DNA of 23,498 nt from JAOUEE01 sp051011595 (GTDB lineage Bacteria; Actinomycetota; Acidimicrobiia; Acidimicrobiales; SHLQ01): NCBI GenBank assembly GCA_051011595.1, contig JBPCTQ010000309.1:1-23498 (forward strand), written 5' to 3'. This document shows, piece after piece, positions 1 to 7,699 of this stretch. Position 1 is the stretch's first letter; every line of letters begins with the position of its first letter. A program made the translations under genes and the position numbers. The notes beneath the pieces are model-generated. The model ran no database searches, was not told the origin of the DNA, and saw only the letters and a list, made by a program, of their open reading frames with translations.

Positions 1-1
1 C

Positions 2-48
2 TTCTGGTAGTACAGCAACACCCGGGTTCTTTCGCTGCACTACCAGAA
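2..48. terminator. Long hairpin downstream of ftsY
   Basis: Bases 2-16 (TTCTGGTAGTACAGC) pair with 34-48 (GCTGCACTACCAGAA) over 15 positions with one mismatch. The 17-base loop holds the palindrome CCCGGG. A second small stem, GCCAG (59-63) with CTGGC (72-76), lies right at the ftsY stop codon. On the ftsY transcript the hairpin would come about 28 bases after the stop, which fits a terminator without a U-tract, as is common in GC-rich actinobacteria. The near-perfect inverted repeat could also be a protein-binding site for an unseen gene on the left. Confidence 0.5.
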
Positions 49-76
49 CGCCTGCTCTGCCAGAAACGCTGCTGGC

Positions 77-1183
77 TCAGGCGCCGACCGAGAACAGGGC
101 GTCGACGAACTCGGTCTCGTCGAAGGCGACCAGGTCGCCGAGTCCTTCACCGAGCCCGACCAGCTTCACCGGGATCCCCAGCTCCTGCTGGATGGCCACC
201 ACGATGCCGCCCTTGGCCGAACCGTCGAGTTTGGTGAGCACCACACCGGTGACGTCGACGGCCTCGGTGAACTGCTGCACCTGGGTGAGTCCGTTCTGAC
301 CGGTGGTGGCATCGAGTACCAACAACACCTCGCTCACCGTGCCTGCACCCTTCTCGGCCACCCGTCGGACCTTGCCCAGCTCCTCCATGAGGTTCGACTT
401 GGTGTGCAGCCGCCCCGCCGTGTCGGCCAGCACCAGGTCGGCGCCCTTGGCGGCGGCATGCTCGACGGCGTCGAACACCACGGCACTGGGGTCTCCGCCC
501 TCGTTGCCGCGCACGATGGTGGCGCCAGACCGATCGGCCCACATCTCGAGCTGTTCGCCGGCCGCGGCCCGGAAGGTGTCGCCGGCCGCCATCACCACCG
601 AGGAACCTTCATCGATCTCTTGTTTGGCCAGCTTCCCGATGGTGGTGGTCTTGCCCACCCCGTTGACACCGACGAACAGCCACACCGAAGGATCGGCGTC
701 GGCTCGGGCCAGGGATCGATCGAACCCACCGAGGCGCTCGGTGAGCTCGGCTTTGAGCAGGTCGAGCACCTGTTGGGCGTCGGTGATGTTGTCGGCTTCG
801 GCCTTCTCGCGAACGCTGTCGAGGATCGACATGGTGGCCGGCAGGCCCACGTCGGCCCGAATGAGCGCCTCTTCGAGCTCTTCCCAGGTCTGATTGTCGA
901 CCCCCCGCGAGAGGATCGAGCCGATGGTGCCGGCCAGCGACTCGCGGGCTCGCGCCAGCCGCTCCCGAAACGAGGGCCGGGTGATGACCTCGGGTTCGGG
1001 CTCGACGACGACGTCGACATCGGTCTCGACCTCGACCTCGACATCGGTCTCGACCGGGGTGGGCGGTGCCTCGACCGGCCGCTCCAGGACGTCGGTGCCG
1101 CTGTCGCGGCCCCGCAGAAAGAACGTGCCACCGACAACGACCAGCAGGACGACGGCGATGAGGATGATGATCAGCGCTTCCAT
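77..1183 (-). CDS. ftsY: Signal recognition particle receptor FtsY
   Basis: SRP receptor GTPase that docks the Ffh-ribosome complex at the membrane for co-translational insertion. The 368 residues begin with a hydrophobic anchor (about 3-23), as in other actinobacterial FtsY proteins. An acidic, valine-rich linker (about 30-66) follows, encoded partly by a 24-base duplication, then the NG domain. G1 is GVNGVGKTT (172-180), G3 is DTAGRLH (254-260), G4 is TKLD (317-320), and GLGEGLGDL lies at 343-351. The ATG start at 1183 places the anchor at the N-terminus and has a TAGGCT box nine bases upstream. In mycobacteria ftsY directly follows smc; here the two are separated by six genes. The family assignment is certain. 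Confidence 0.97.
   Translation of the reverse strand: MEALIIILIAVVLLVVVGGTFFLRGRDSGTDVLERPVEAPPTPVETDVEVEVETDVDVVVEPEPEVITRPSFRERLARARESLAGTIGSILSRGVDNQTWEELEEALIRADVGLPATMSILDSVREKAEADNITDAQQVLDLLKAELTERLGGFDRSLARADADPSVWLFVGVNGVGKTTTIGKLAKQEIDEGSSVVMAAGDTFRAAAGEQLEMWADRSGATIVRGNEGGDPSAVVFDAVEHAAAKGADLVLADTAGRLHTKSNLMEELGKVRRVAEKGAGTVSEVLLVLDATTGQNGLTQVQQFTEAVDVTGVVLTKLDGSAKGGIVVAIQQELGIPVKLVGLGEGLGDLVAFDETEFVDALFSVGA
1014..1055. repeat. 24-base tandem duplication inside ftsY
   Basis: The 18-mer TCGACATCGGTCTCGACC occurs at 1014-1031 and again at 1038-1055, a period of 24 bases. It encodes the repeated acidic ETDV-type linker between the membrane anchor and the GTPase domain of FtsY, so slippage here changes linker length without breaking the frame. 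Confidence 0.8.
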
Positions 1184-1192
1184 GGCGCTGGC

Positions 1193-1198
1193 AGCCTA
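1193..1198 (-). promoter_or_regulatory. Candidate -10 box of ftsY (leaderless)
   Basis: TAGGCT on the minus strand ends nine bases before the ftsY ATG. This matches the TANNNT actinobacterial -10 core at the spacing expected when transcription begins at or beside the start codon. No clear Shine-Dalgarno is seen. It is one of six such boxes in this window. Confidence 0.4.
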
Positions 1199-1224
1199 TC
1201 GAGCCGGCTGTGGGCCCGGTCCGG

Positions 1225-2637
1225 TCAGCTCCGGCCGAGAGTGACGGTGACCACGAAGGTCTGACCGTCCCGCACGAATTCCACCTCGACCTGGTCGCCG
1301 GGGTTCTTCAGCCGAACATTGGCCGCCAGATCACCCCGTTCGCTGACCCCGATCTCATCCAGTCGCACGACGATGTCGCCCGACTCCAGGCCGGCCACGG
1401 CCGCCGGGGAGGTGTCTTCCACGTTGACGATGAGGGCACCCACCACATCACCCTGGGCGTCCTCCATGGTGACACCCAGGAAGGCGATGTCGAGGCTCTC
1501 GCCGTTGACGATTCGGTCGGCGATGAGGGTGATGGTGTCGCTGGGGATGGCGAAGCCGACACCACTGAACGTGCCCGTCTCGGTGCGGATGGCCGTGTTC
1601 ATTCCGATGACTCGTCCGTCGCGGTCGACGAGGGCGCCACCGGAGTTACCCGGGTTGATGGGGGCGTCGGTCTGCACCATGGTGACCGGGTTCGATCCGT
1701 CGAGGCCACCGGGCACCACCCTACCGACGGCGCTGACCACACCCGAGGTGACGGTCTGGTCGAGCCCGAAGGGGCTGCCCACGGCAACCGCCAACTGTCC
1801 GACCTGCACCGAATCCGATGGGGCGAACGAGGCCGGCTGCAGACCGACAGAGTCGGCCACCCGCACCACGGCGAGATCGCGATCGGGATCGGTGCCCACC
1901 ACATCTCCATCGACGAGGCGACCGTCGCTGAGCTGGACCGAGACCTCCGAGGCCGAACCCACCACGTGGGCGTTGGTGACGATCAGTTCGTCGCTGTAGG
2001 CGATACCCGAGCCCTGGCCGAACTCTTCGACGGCCACCAACACCACCGACGGGGCCACCACCTGGGCAACATCGGCCACTGGCTCACCGGTGTTCTCCAG
2101 GTCGGGCGGTGGGGTGCTGGAGTCGTCGTCGTCGGGAACCGTGGCGATCACGGGTTGGGGATTGGACTGGACCGCCGGCCCGTCGTCGTCGGTGGCGCGC
2201 GCCAACACGAAGCCGGTGGCCACCAGGGCCAGCGACAACACGGCCGCCATGACGCCGAGGAAAACCCCGCCGGAGCGGGACCGTGAAGACCCGCTCTTCT
2301 CGGGCACAGGGGGCACCGAGGGGGGCGGGGTCGATGGGGGTGCCGCCAGGACCGATGTGGGCTCGGCGGGCGGAGTCGGCGCTGGTGTCGGTGTCGGTGT
2401 CGGTGACTCAGCCTGGACAGCGGGCGGGAACATCGAAGGCGACGGCGGGGCCGGAATGAACTGGGGGCCGTTGGCGGGCGGTGCTCCCAGTCGCCGGTCG
2501 GCGGGAACCGGAGCCGACCCCACCGTCTGATCTCGATCGCTGCTCCGAGGCGGACCGAGGTTCACCGCGGGCGGAGTCGGCGCCGTCGGATGGGCGTCGG
2601 GGCCGGGCTGCGGATTGTCGGAGCGTGGCGATTCCAT
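1225..2637 (-). CDS. HtrA/PepD-like membrane serine protease with PDZ domain
   Basis: Envelope quality-control protease of the HtrA (DegP/PepD) family, 470 residues. The first 120 residues are a cytoplasmic tail very rich in Pro, Ser and Ala. One membrane segment lies at about 123-145, and an acidic Pro/Ser linker leads to the extracytoplasmic trypsin-like domain. The triad is visible: His224 in TNAHVV, Asp254 in DRDLAVV and Ser332 in PGNSGG. A single C-terminal PDZ domain spans about 385-465. The gene lies 107 bases downstream of a histidine kinase and its response regulator, the order of mycobacterial mprA-mprB-pepD, so it is probably part of an envelope-stress circuit. A TACCCT box eight bases before the ATG suggests it also has its own promoter. 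Confidence 0.93.
   Translation of the reverse strand: MESPRSDNPQPGPDAHPTAPTPPAVNLGPPRSSDRDQTVGSAPVPADRRLGAPPANGPQFIPAPPSPSMFPPAVQAESPTPTPTPAPTPPAEPTSVLAAPPSTPPPSVPPVPEKSGSSRSRSGGVFLGVMAAVLSLALVATGFVLARATDDDGPAVQSNPQPVIATVPDDDDSSTPPPDLENTGEPVADVAQVVAPSVVLVAVEEFGQGSGIAYSDELIVTNAHVVGSASEVSVQLSDGRLVDGDVVGTDPDRDLAVVRVADSVGLQPASFAPSDSVQVGQLAVAVGSPFGLDQTVTSGVVSAVGRVVPGGLDGSNPVTMVQTDAPINPGNSGGALVDRDGRVIGMNTAIRTETGTFSGVGFAIPSDTITLIADRIVNGESLDIAFLGVTMEDAQGDVVGALIVNVEDTSPAAVAGLESGDIVVRLDEIGVSERGDLAANVRLKNPGDQVEVEFVRDGQTFVVTVTLGRS
2384..2407. repeat. Six-base tandem repeat in htrA
   Basis: GGTGTC occurs three times in a row followed by GGTGAC. On the coding strand this gives the Thr-Pro-Thr-Pro stretch of the cytoplasmic tail. 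It is a low-complexity coding repeat; copy-number changes would be in frame. Confidence 0.7.
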
Positions 2638-2645
2638 GGTGGCTC

Positions 2646-2651
2646 AGGGTA
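2646..2651 (-). promoter_or_regulatory. Candidate -10 box of htrA (leaderless)
   Basis: TACCCT on the minus strand ends eight bases before the htrA ATG, and no Shine-Dalgarno sequence is evident between them. The -35 zone (about 2669-2674) overlaps a GGTTTACGAC sequence (2671-2680, minus) that resembles the element shared with the regulator promoter region. Confidence 0.4.
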
Positions 2652-2670
2652 GAGAGCGCGATCGAAAGAG

Positions 2671-2708
2671 GTCGTAAACCCATTTGAAGAACGGCGTAAA
2701 AGGCCGTT
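2671..2708 (-). promoter_or_regulatory. Putative operator region upstream of htrA
   Basis: Read on the minus strand, TTTACG occurs twice with starts 22 bases apart, about two helical turns: within TTTACGCC (2693-2700) and within GGTTTACGAC (2671-2680). Direct repeats near -35 fit OmpR-type regulator binding. The 8-mer TTTACGCC recurs in the regulator-moxR intergenic region (4752-4759). The segment also holds an inverted repeat AACGGC/GCCGTT (2690-2695, 2703-2708) with a seven-base loop, which could be a weak terminator for the kinase transcript instead. Binding is inferred only. Confidence 0.3.
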
Positions 2709-2744
2709 GTGTTCCCGATCGGCCGGGATTTCCGAACGTGGAGC

Positions 2745-4037
2745 TCACACCTGTAGATCGGGGAGGCGAATCTCCCCGGTGTTGGCCGGTCGTTGCCCGG
2801 GGGCCGTTTCGGAGAGGTCGGGCAGCCACAACGAGAAGGTCGATCCTTCGCCCACGGTCGACTCCAGTCGCACCTCACCGCCGTGCGCCTCGAGCACCTG
2901 TTGCACGATGCTGAGGCCCAACCCCGTGCGACCGGCCTCGGACGCTCGCCGACGTTCTCCCCGCCAGAACCGTTGGAACACCCGGCGCTGATCGGATCGG
3001 GCGATGCCGGGCCCGGTGTCCTCGACGGCAACCCACACCCAGCCGGGCTCGCGGCCGGTGACGACTCGGATGCGATCGCCGGCCGACGTCTCGTGCACCG
3101 CGTTGGCCAGCAGGTTGGCCAGGGCCCGCCGCAGTCCGACGGCGTCACCGTGCACCCGGTGGCCCGGCGGCGCATCCACCATCATCTCGATGCCTTCGGC
3201 CTCGGCCATGGCGCCGTACTCGGCGGCCACATCGGCCACCACGTCGGCCAGGTCGACCACGGCGGTGCGATCGGGAATCTCCTGACGGGCGTACAACAAC
3301 AGATCGTCGACCAAGGTGGACATCCGTTCGGACGTACGCCCGACCAGGGCCGACACCTCCCGGTAGTCCTCGAGGTCGGCATCGGGGTCGGCGTCGAGCA
3401 CTTCGAGGTTGGTACGGATCACGGCCAGCGGGTTGCGCAACTCGTGGGACGTCTCCTGGATGAATTCCCGCTGGTTCTCGAAGGCCAGGTCGAGCCGTTC
3501 GAGCATGTCGTCGAAGGTGTCGGCCAGCTGCTTGAGCTCGTCGTTGGGGCCGCGCAGCCGGATGCGGCGTTTGAGGTCGGTGGCACCGATGTCCTGGGCC
3601 ACGTGGGTGATACGGCCAATGGGGTGCAGCACCATGCCCGACACGAACCAGCCAACACCCAGGCTGGCCACGAACAACACGGCCAGCGACCAGAGGCTGT
3701 ACTGACGGAGCTGATCGAGGGCGGCCTGATTGACCTGCTTCTCGAACACCGCCAGCTCGTCGCGTTCGAAGCGCTCGGCAGGGACCACCAGCGTGCCTCC
3801 CCCTTCCACCGGGATACCGAGCAGAACGTCGTCTCGTTGGTACACCTTCTGCTCATCGAGCTCACGGGCCAGGCCGGTGTAGATGCCGAACACCACCACC
3901 GCGGCCAGGCCGAACAGGATCACCGAATACAGCACGGTGAGACGAACCCGCACCGATCCGAGCCAGGGCGGGAGCTTCTCGGCGATCCGCTGGCCGAAGT
4001 GCACACTCCGCAGCGGCTCACCCTCGGTTCCGGTCAT
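2745..4037 (-). CDS. Sensor histidine kinase, MprB-like
   Basis: Membrane sensor kinase of a two-component system, 430 residues. TM1 (about 31-55) and TM2 (about 114-137) flank an extracytoplasmic loop of roughly 60 residues. A HAMP segment follows (about 138-190). The HisKA domain carries phosphoacceptor His198 in SHELRNPLAVI. The HATPase domain has NLLANAV (308-314), DTGPG (340-344) and GRTGLGLSIV (369-378). I chose the ATG at 4037 because it makes an ATGA overlap with the regulator stop codon and places TM1 about 30 residues in; a longer reading to 4184 runs through the regulator in another frame. Partners are the upstream OmpR-type regulator and the downstream HtrA protease. The stimulus is unknown; envelope stress is inferred from the gene order. 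Confidence 0.93.
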   Translation of the reverse strand: MTGTEGEPLRSVHFGQRIAEKLPPWLGSVRVRLTVLYSVILFGLAAVVVFGIYTGLARELDEQKVYQRDDVLLGIPVEGGGTLVVPAERFERDELAVFEKQVNQAALDQLRQYSLWSLAVLFVASLGVGWFVSGMVLHPIGRITHVAQDIGATDLKRRIRLRGPNDELKQLADTFDDMLERLDLAFENQREFIQETSHELRNPLAVIRTNLEVLDADPDADLEDYREVSALVGRTSERMSTLVDDLLLYARQEIPDRTAVVDLADVVADVAAEYGAMAEAEGIEMMVDAPPGHRVHGDAVGLRRALANLLANAVHETSAGDRIRVVTGREPGWVWVAVEDTGPGIARSDQRRVFQRFWRGERRRASEAGRTGLGLSIVQQVLEAHGGEVRLESTVGEGSTFSLWLPDLSETAPGQRPANTGEIRLPDLQV

Positions 4038-4723
4038 GGTCGAGCCGGTTCGGGCAGCAACCGGTAGCCCCGGCCGATCACCGTTTCCAGCAGCGGTGCC
4101 TCGTCGTCGGTGGTGAGTTTGCGCCGCAGCGTCCCGACGGTCACCCGCACCGTGTTGGTGAACGGGTCGGCGTGGGCGTCCCACACGTGTTCGAGCAGCT
4201 CTTCCTGGGACAACACCCGGTCGACGTTGGTCATGAAGTAGCGCAGCAGCGCGAACTCCTTGGCGGTGAGGCCCAGGTCGCGGTCACCGCGTGTGACCCG
4301 GTGGCGAGCGCTGTCGAGGCGAACATCGGCCACCTCCAGCAGCGCCGACCCGCCTCCCGCCTCGCGGCGCAACAACGATCGCACCCGAGCGGCCAGCTCG
4401 CCGAAGGCGAACGGTTTGATCAGGTAGTCGTCGGCCCCTTGATCGAGGCCGGCGATTCGGTCATCGACCCCGTCGCGGGCCGTCAGCATGAGCACGCGGG
4501 GTGACCCCGACTCGTCACTGTCCCGGATCTGGCGGCACACCTCCAGCCCGTCGACGTCGGGCAGGGTGAGGTCGAGACAGATCAGGTCGAACTCGGTGAG
4601 CCGAGCTGCTTCCACCGCCGACTGACCGTCGTGCACCACATCAACCGCATAGCCGTCGCGGCGAAGCCCGCGCGCCACCGCGTCGGCCAGGTCCGGTTCG
4701 TCGTCGACGACGAGGATCCGCAT
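4034..4723 (-). CDS. OmpR-family response regulator, MprA-like
   Basis: DNA-binding partner of the adjacent kinase, 229 residues. The receiver domain has acidic residues Asp7-Asp8 (VVDDEP), phosphoacceptor Asp51 (CLDLTLPD), Thr81 and Lys103 (LIKPF). The C-terminal winged-helix domain ends with the typical NTVRVTVGTLRRKL and VIGRGYRL segments. The ATG at 4723 puts the receiver beta-strand MRILVVDDE at the N-terminus as in the family. Longer readings add about 40 residues without family resemblance. A TACCGT box lies seven bases upstream, suggesting a leaderless transcript. It overlaps the kinase gene by four bases and diverges from moxR. Autoregulation, and control of htrA, are plausible from shared upstream elements but not shown. 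Confidence 0.94.
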   Translation of the reverse strand: MRILVVDDEPDLADAVARGLRRDGYAVDVVHDGQSAVEAARLTEFDLICLDLTLPDVDGLEVCRQIRDSDESGSPRVLMLTARDGVDDRIAGLDQGADDYLIKPFAFGELAARVRSLLRREAGGGSALLEVADVRLDSARHRVTRGDRDLGLTAKEFALLRYFMTNVDRVLSQEELLEHVWDAHADPFTNTVRVTVGTLRRKLTTDDEAPLLETVIGRGYRLLPEPARP

Positions 4724-4730
4724 GGCCGGG

Positions 4731-4736
4731 ACGGTA
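4731..4736 (-). promoter_or_regulatory. Candidate -10 box of the response regulator gene
   Basis: TACCGT on the minus strand ends seven bases before the regulator ATG. A -35 at the usual spacing (about 4754-4759) would overlap the TTTACGCC element at 4752-4759. This is consistent with a leaderless promoter that could be autoregulated. Confidence 0.4.
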
Positions 4737-4750
4737 TCGGACGCAGCCCT

Positions 4751-4831
4751 CTTTACGCCCGCCTTCGGCCCCGGTTGATTCCCTGACATCATCTGGCAGT
4801 AGACACCCCACACCCGAAGACGGGCATAAAG
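4751..4831. promoter_or_regulatory. Divergent control region with inverted 11-base element
   Basis: CTTTACGCCCG (4751-4761) and CGGGCATAAAG (4821-4831) are inverted copies matching at 10 of 11 positions. Each lies in the same orientation relative to its own downstream gene. The first covers the expected -35 of the regulator gene; the second ends five bases before the moxR GTG, in its -10 or ribosome-binding zone. The core TTTACGCC also occurs before htrA. A site for the encoded regulator is the simplest reading, but chance similarity cannot be excluded. Confidence 0.35.
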
Positions 4832-4836
4832 ATCCA

Positions 4837-5835
4837 GTGACAACCGACCTCACTCCCCCATCGGCCCCACCCCCGGGTGCGGCCCTCAACGACGCTCTCA
4901 CCGAGACCCGCCGCATCATCGTCGGCCAGGAGCGGCTCATCGAACGGCTCATGGTCTGCGTGCTGGCTCGCGGCCATTGCCTGCTCGAAGGGGTGCCCGG
5001 TGTGGCCAAGACGCTGGCTGTGGAGACGCTGGCCCGCGTCACCGGTGGCTCGTTCGCCCGCCTGCAGTTCACCCCCGATCTGTTGCCGGCCGACATCGTC
5101 GGCACCCGCATCTACCGGGCCAGCACCGAGTCCTTCGACGTCGAGCTGGGGCCGGTGTTCGCCAACTTCGTTCTCGCCGACGAGATCAACCGGGCACCGG
5201 CCAAGGTGCAATCGGCGCTGCTCGAGATCATGGCTGAGCGGCAGGTGAGCATCGCCGGTGAGACCTTCGAGGCCCCCGACCCATTCCTGGTGTTGGCCAC
5301 CCAGAACCCGATCGAGAACGAAGGTGTCTACCCCCTGCCCGAAGCCCAGGCCGATCGGTTCCTCATGAAGCTGTTGGTGGGATACCCCACCCGCGACGAA
5401 GAGATCGAGATCGTCTACCGGATGAGCGCCAAACCACCCGAAGCCGGGCCGGTGCTCTCACCCGAGCAGGTCATCGACTTCCAGAACAACGCCGACGACG
5501 TCTACGTACACCGGTCGGTCGTCGACTACGCCGTCAACCTGGTGCTGGCCACACGCGATCCGGCGGCCCAGAATCTGCCCGACCTGGCCGAGCTGATCGA
5601 ATACGGCGCCAGCCCCCGCGCCAGCATCGGGCTCATCCGCGCCGCCCGAGCCCTCGCCCTGCTCCGCACCGACGCGCAGGTGCTCCCCGAACACGTCTTC
5701 GCCGTCGCCCCCGATGTCCTGCGGCACCGCATCGTGTTGTCGTACGAAGCCCTGGCCCGTGAGCTCACCGCCGATCATCTGCTGGCCCGAGTGCTGTCCA
5801 CCATCCCCGCCCCCCGGGTGGTGAACGCGGCGTGA
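4837..5835 (+). CDS. MoxR-family AAA+ ATPase
   Basis: AAA+ ATPase of the MoxR group, usually a chaperone-like remodeler acting with VWA-domain proteins; 332 residues, the usual length. Walker A is GVPGVAKT (52-59), Walker B is FVLADEINRAP (111-121), and the sensor-1 segment is ATQNP (154-158). MoxR-typical stretches such as PEAQADRF are present. The start is GTG at 4837, which opens directly into the family's N-terminus. Its stop overlaps the next start in a GTGA, so it is translationally coupled to the DUF58 and VWA genes downstream, the classic MoxR-DUF58-VWA order. It diverges from the two-component regulator; any co-regulation is inferred from the shared intergenic elements. The client is unknown. 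Confidence 0.95.
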   Translation: MTTDLTPPSAPPPGAALNDALTETRRIIVGQERLIERLMVCVLARGHCLLEGVPGVAKTLAVETLARVTGGSFARLQFTPDLLPADIVGTRIYRASTESFDVELGPVFANFVLADEINRAPAKVQSALLEIMAERQVSIAGETFEAPDPFLVLATQNPIENEGVYPLPEAQADRFLMKLLVGYPTRDEEIEIVYRMSAKPPEAGPVLSPEQVIDFQNNADDVYVHRSVVDYAVNLVLATRDPAAQNLPDLAELIEYGASPRASIGLIRAARALALLRTDAQVLPEHVFAVAPDVLRHRIVLSYEALARELTADHLLARVLSTIPAPRVVNAA

Positions 5836-6743
5836 CCGACGTCGACACGGCGGCCACCGGCAGCGCACGAGAGATCCTGCGCGGCCTCGAACTGCAGATC
5901 ACCCGCAAGCTCGATGGCCTGCTCCACGGGCAGTACCAGGGGCTGGTGCCGGGTCACGGCAGTGAACCGGGCGACACCCGTCAGTACCAGGCCGGTGACG
6001 ACGTCCGCCGCATCGACTGGAACGTGACGGCACGGCTCCAGGAACCGCACATCCGCACCAGCATTGCCGATCGCGAGCTCGAGACCCGGGTGTTGATCGA
6101 CCTCTCCCCCAGTCTCGACTTCGGCACGGCCGAGTGCGAGAAACGCGACCTGGTGCTGGCGGCCACCGCCGCGGTGGGGTTCATCACCGCCCGCTCGGGC
6201 AACCGGTTCGGCGCCCTCCTGTTGCACCGCGGCCGGCTGGTCGACGTCCCCGCACGCGGGGGCAGCGATCATCTCCGGGCCATCCTGCACCGCATCCAGG
6301 ACGCCGATCGTGTCGACGAGGGCCACAGCGACCTGGGCCGAGCCATTCGCCGGCTGGGGGCCACCACCCGCCGTTCGGGTCTCGCCGTGGTGATCTCCGA
6401 TTTCCTGGCCTACGACGACTGGCCCCACGCCATGCGCCGACTCGGACTCGAACACCAGCTGCTGGCCGTCGAGGTGGTCGACCCCCGTGAACTCGAACTG
6501 CCGGCGGTGGGTCTGGTCCCCATGGTCGATGTCGAATCGGGCATCACTCGCGAAGTGAACACCAGCGACCCCGCCCTCCGAGCCCGATACGCGGCGGCCG
6601 CCGCCGCGCAGCGGGCCGAGATCGCCGGTCACCTGCGGGCGGCCCGCGCCGACCATCTCCAGCTCCGCACCGACCGCGACTGGCTCTTCGACGTGGTCGA
6701 TTTCGTCACCCTGCAACGCCGCACCCGGGCAGCCCGCGCGTGA
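5832..6743 (+). CDS. DUF58 domain protein
   Basis: DUF58 family protein of 303 residues, the usual partner of MoxR ATPases. The family signature R-x-Y-x-x-GD-x-x-R-x-IDW is visible (about 50-65: the Arg-Gln-Tyr and GDDVRRIDWN segments). A VWA-like metal site DLSPS lies shortly after (about 94-98). No membrane segment is evident, so it is probably cytoplasmic or peripheral. The GTG start at 5832 overlaps the moxR stop (GTGA), and its own stop overlaps the next GTG in the same way. Its biochemical activity is not known for the family; it probably helps link the ATPase to the membrane VWA protein. Confidence 0.92.
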   Translation: MTDVDTAATGSAREILRGLELQITRKLDGLLHGQYQGLVPGHGSEPGDTRQYQAGDDVRRIDWNVTARLQEPHIRTSIADRELETRVLIDLSPSLDFGTAECEKRDLVLAATAAVGFITARSGNRFGALLLHRGRLVDVPARGGSDHLRAILHRIQDADRVDEGHSDLGRAIRRLGATTRRSGLAVVISDFLAYDDWPHAMRRLGLEHQLLAVEVVDPRELELPAVGLVPMVDVESGITREVNTSDPALRARYAAAAAAQRAEIAGHLRAARADHLQLRTDRDWLFDVVDFVTLQRRTRAARA

Positions 6744-7699
6744 CCTTTCTGGCCCCCGAACGCCTCATCCTGCTCGTCGCGGTGGCGGCGCTGGCCGTGT
6801 TGTACCTGGTGCTGCAGTACCGGCGACGCCAGTACGTCGTGCGTTTCACCAACATCGAGCTCATCGACCAGGTGGCACCGCAGCGCCCGGGTTGGCGCCG
6901 CCACGTCGTGGCCGGCGGGTTCCTGGGGCTGGTGTCGCTGCTGGTGGTGGCCTACGCCGAACCGGCCCGTGAGGTCGAGGTCCCCCGGGAGCGGGCCACC
7001 ATCGTGTTGGCCATCGACACGTCGCTGTCGATGATGGCCAACGACGTGGACCCGTCCCGTATCGACGCGGCCAAGTCGGCCGCGGTGGAGTTCCTCGCCG
7101 ACGTGCCCGAGAAGGTCAACGTGGGTTTGGTCTCGTTCCACGGGACGGCCACCGTTCGGGTGGCCCCCACCAACGATCGAGACGTGGTCGCCGACGCCAT
7201 CGAGAACCTCGAGTTGGGTGAGGCCACCGCCATCGGCGACGCCTTGTTCGCCAGCCTGGAAGCGCTGGAGGCGGGCCCGCCCCTGGTCGACGCCGACGGC
7301 GAACCGGCGCCCGGAGCCATCGTGTTGATGAGCGACGGCGAGACCACCGTCGGTCGGCCCAACGTCGACGGCATCAACGAGGCTCAACGCCAAGGTGTCG
7401 CCGTGTCGACCATCGCCTTCGGCACGACCGGGGGCATCATCGAGGTGCCCGGCGAACCGTTCCCGGTTCCGGTGCCGGTCCACGAGGACGAACTGCGCCA
7501 GATCGCCGGTGAGACCGGCGGTGAGTTCTTCGCGGCGGCCAGCGCCGGCGAGCTGGAGTCGGTCTATCGGGGTATCGGCAGCGACATCGGATTCGAAACC
7601 GAGACCGAGGACATCACCGTGTGGTTCGTGGGCGCCGCGCTGGTGCTGGCGCTACTCACCGGACTGGCCTCACTGGCCTGGTTCCAGCGCCTGCCCTGA
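6740..7699 (+). CDS. BatA-like VWA-domain membrane protein
   Basis: Membrane protein of 319 residues with a von Willebrand A domain. Two N-terminal membrane segments (about 9-26 and 55-73) precede the VWA domain, and a third lies near the C-terminus (about 292-314), the BatA/BatB layout. The metal-ion site is intact: DTSLSM (93-98), the Thr in EATAIGDAL and the SDGE loop. It is the last gene of the moxR-DUF58-VWA unit, with a GTG start overlapping the previous stop. Its TGA (7697-7699) directly abuts the smc stop complement (7700-7702), leaving no room for a terminator between the convergent genes. It is probably the membrane adaptor of the MoxR machine; the substrate is unknown. Confidence 0.92.
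   Translation: MTFLAPERLILLVAVAALAVLYLVLQYRRRQYVVRFTNIELIDQVAPQRPGWRRHVVAGGFLGLVSLLVVAYAEPAREVEVPRERATIVLAIDTSLSMMANDVDPSRIDAAKSAAVEFLADVPEKVNVGLVSFHGTATVRVAPTNDRDVVADAIENLELGEATAIGDALFASLEALEAGPPLVDADGEPAPGAIVLMSDGETTVGRPNVDGINEAQRQGVAVSTIAFGTTGGIIEVPGEPFPVPVPVHEDELRQIAGETGGEFFAAASAGELESVYRGIGSDIGFETETEDITVWFVGAALVLALLTGLASLAWFQRLP

Noticed and set aside
1210..2286. 358-codon plus-strand frame over htrA
   Set aside because: Shadow of the HtrA gene, whose full catalytic triad and PDZ domain are on the minus strand.
2690..2708. AACGGC/GCCGTT inverted repeat as a firm terminator for the kinase gene
   Set aside because: The stem is only six bases, it lacks a downstream T-run on the minus strand, and it overlaps the possible operator; kept only as an alternative.
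4724..4843. N-terminal extension of the response regulator to 4843
   Set aside because: It adds 40 residues unlike the family, crosses the moxR start, and leaves the TACCGT box inside coding sequence. MRILVVDDE at 4723 is the normal start.
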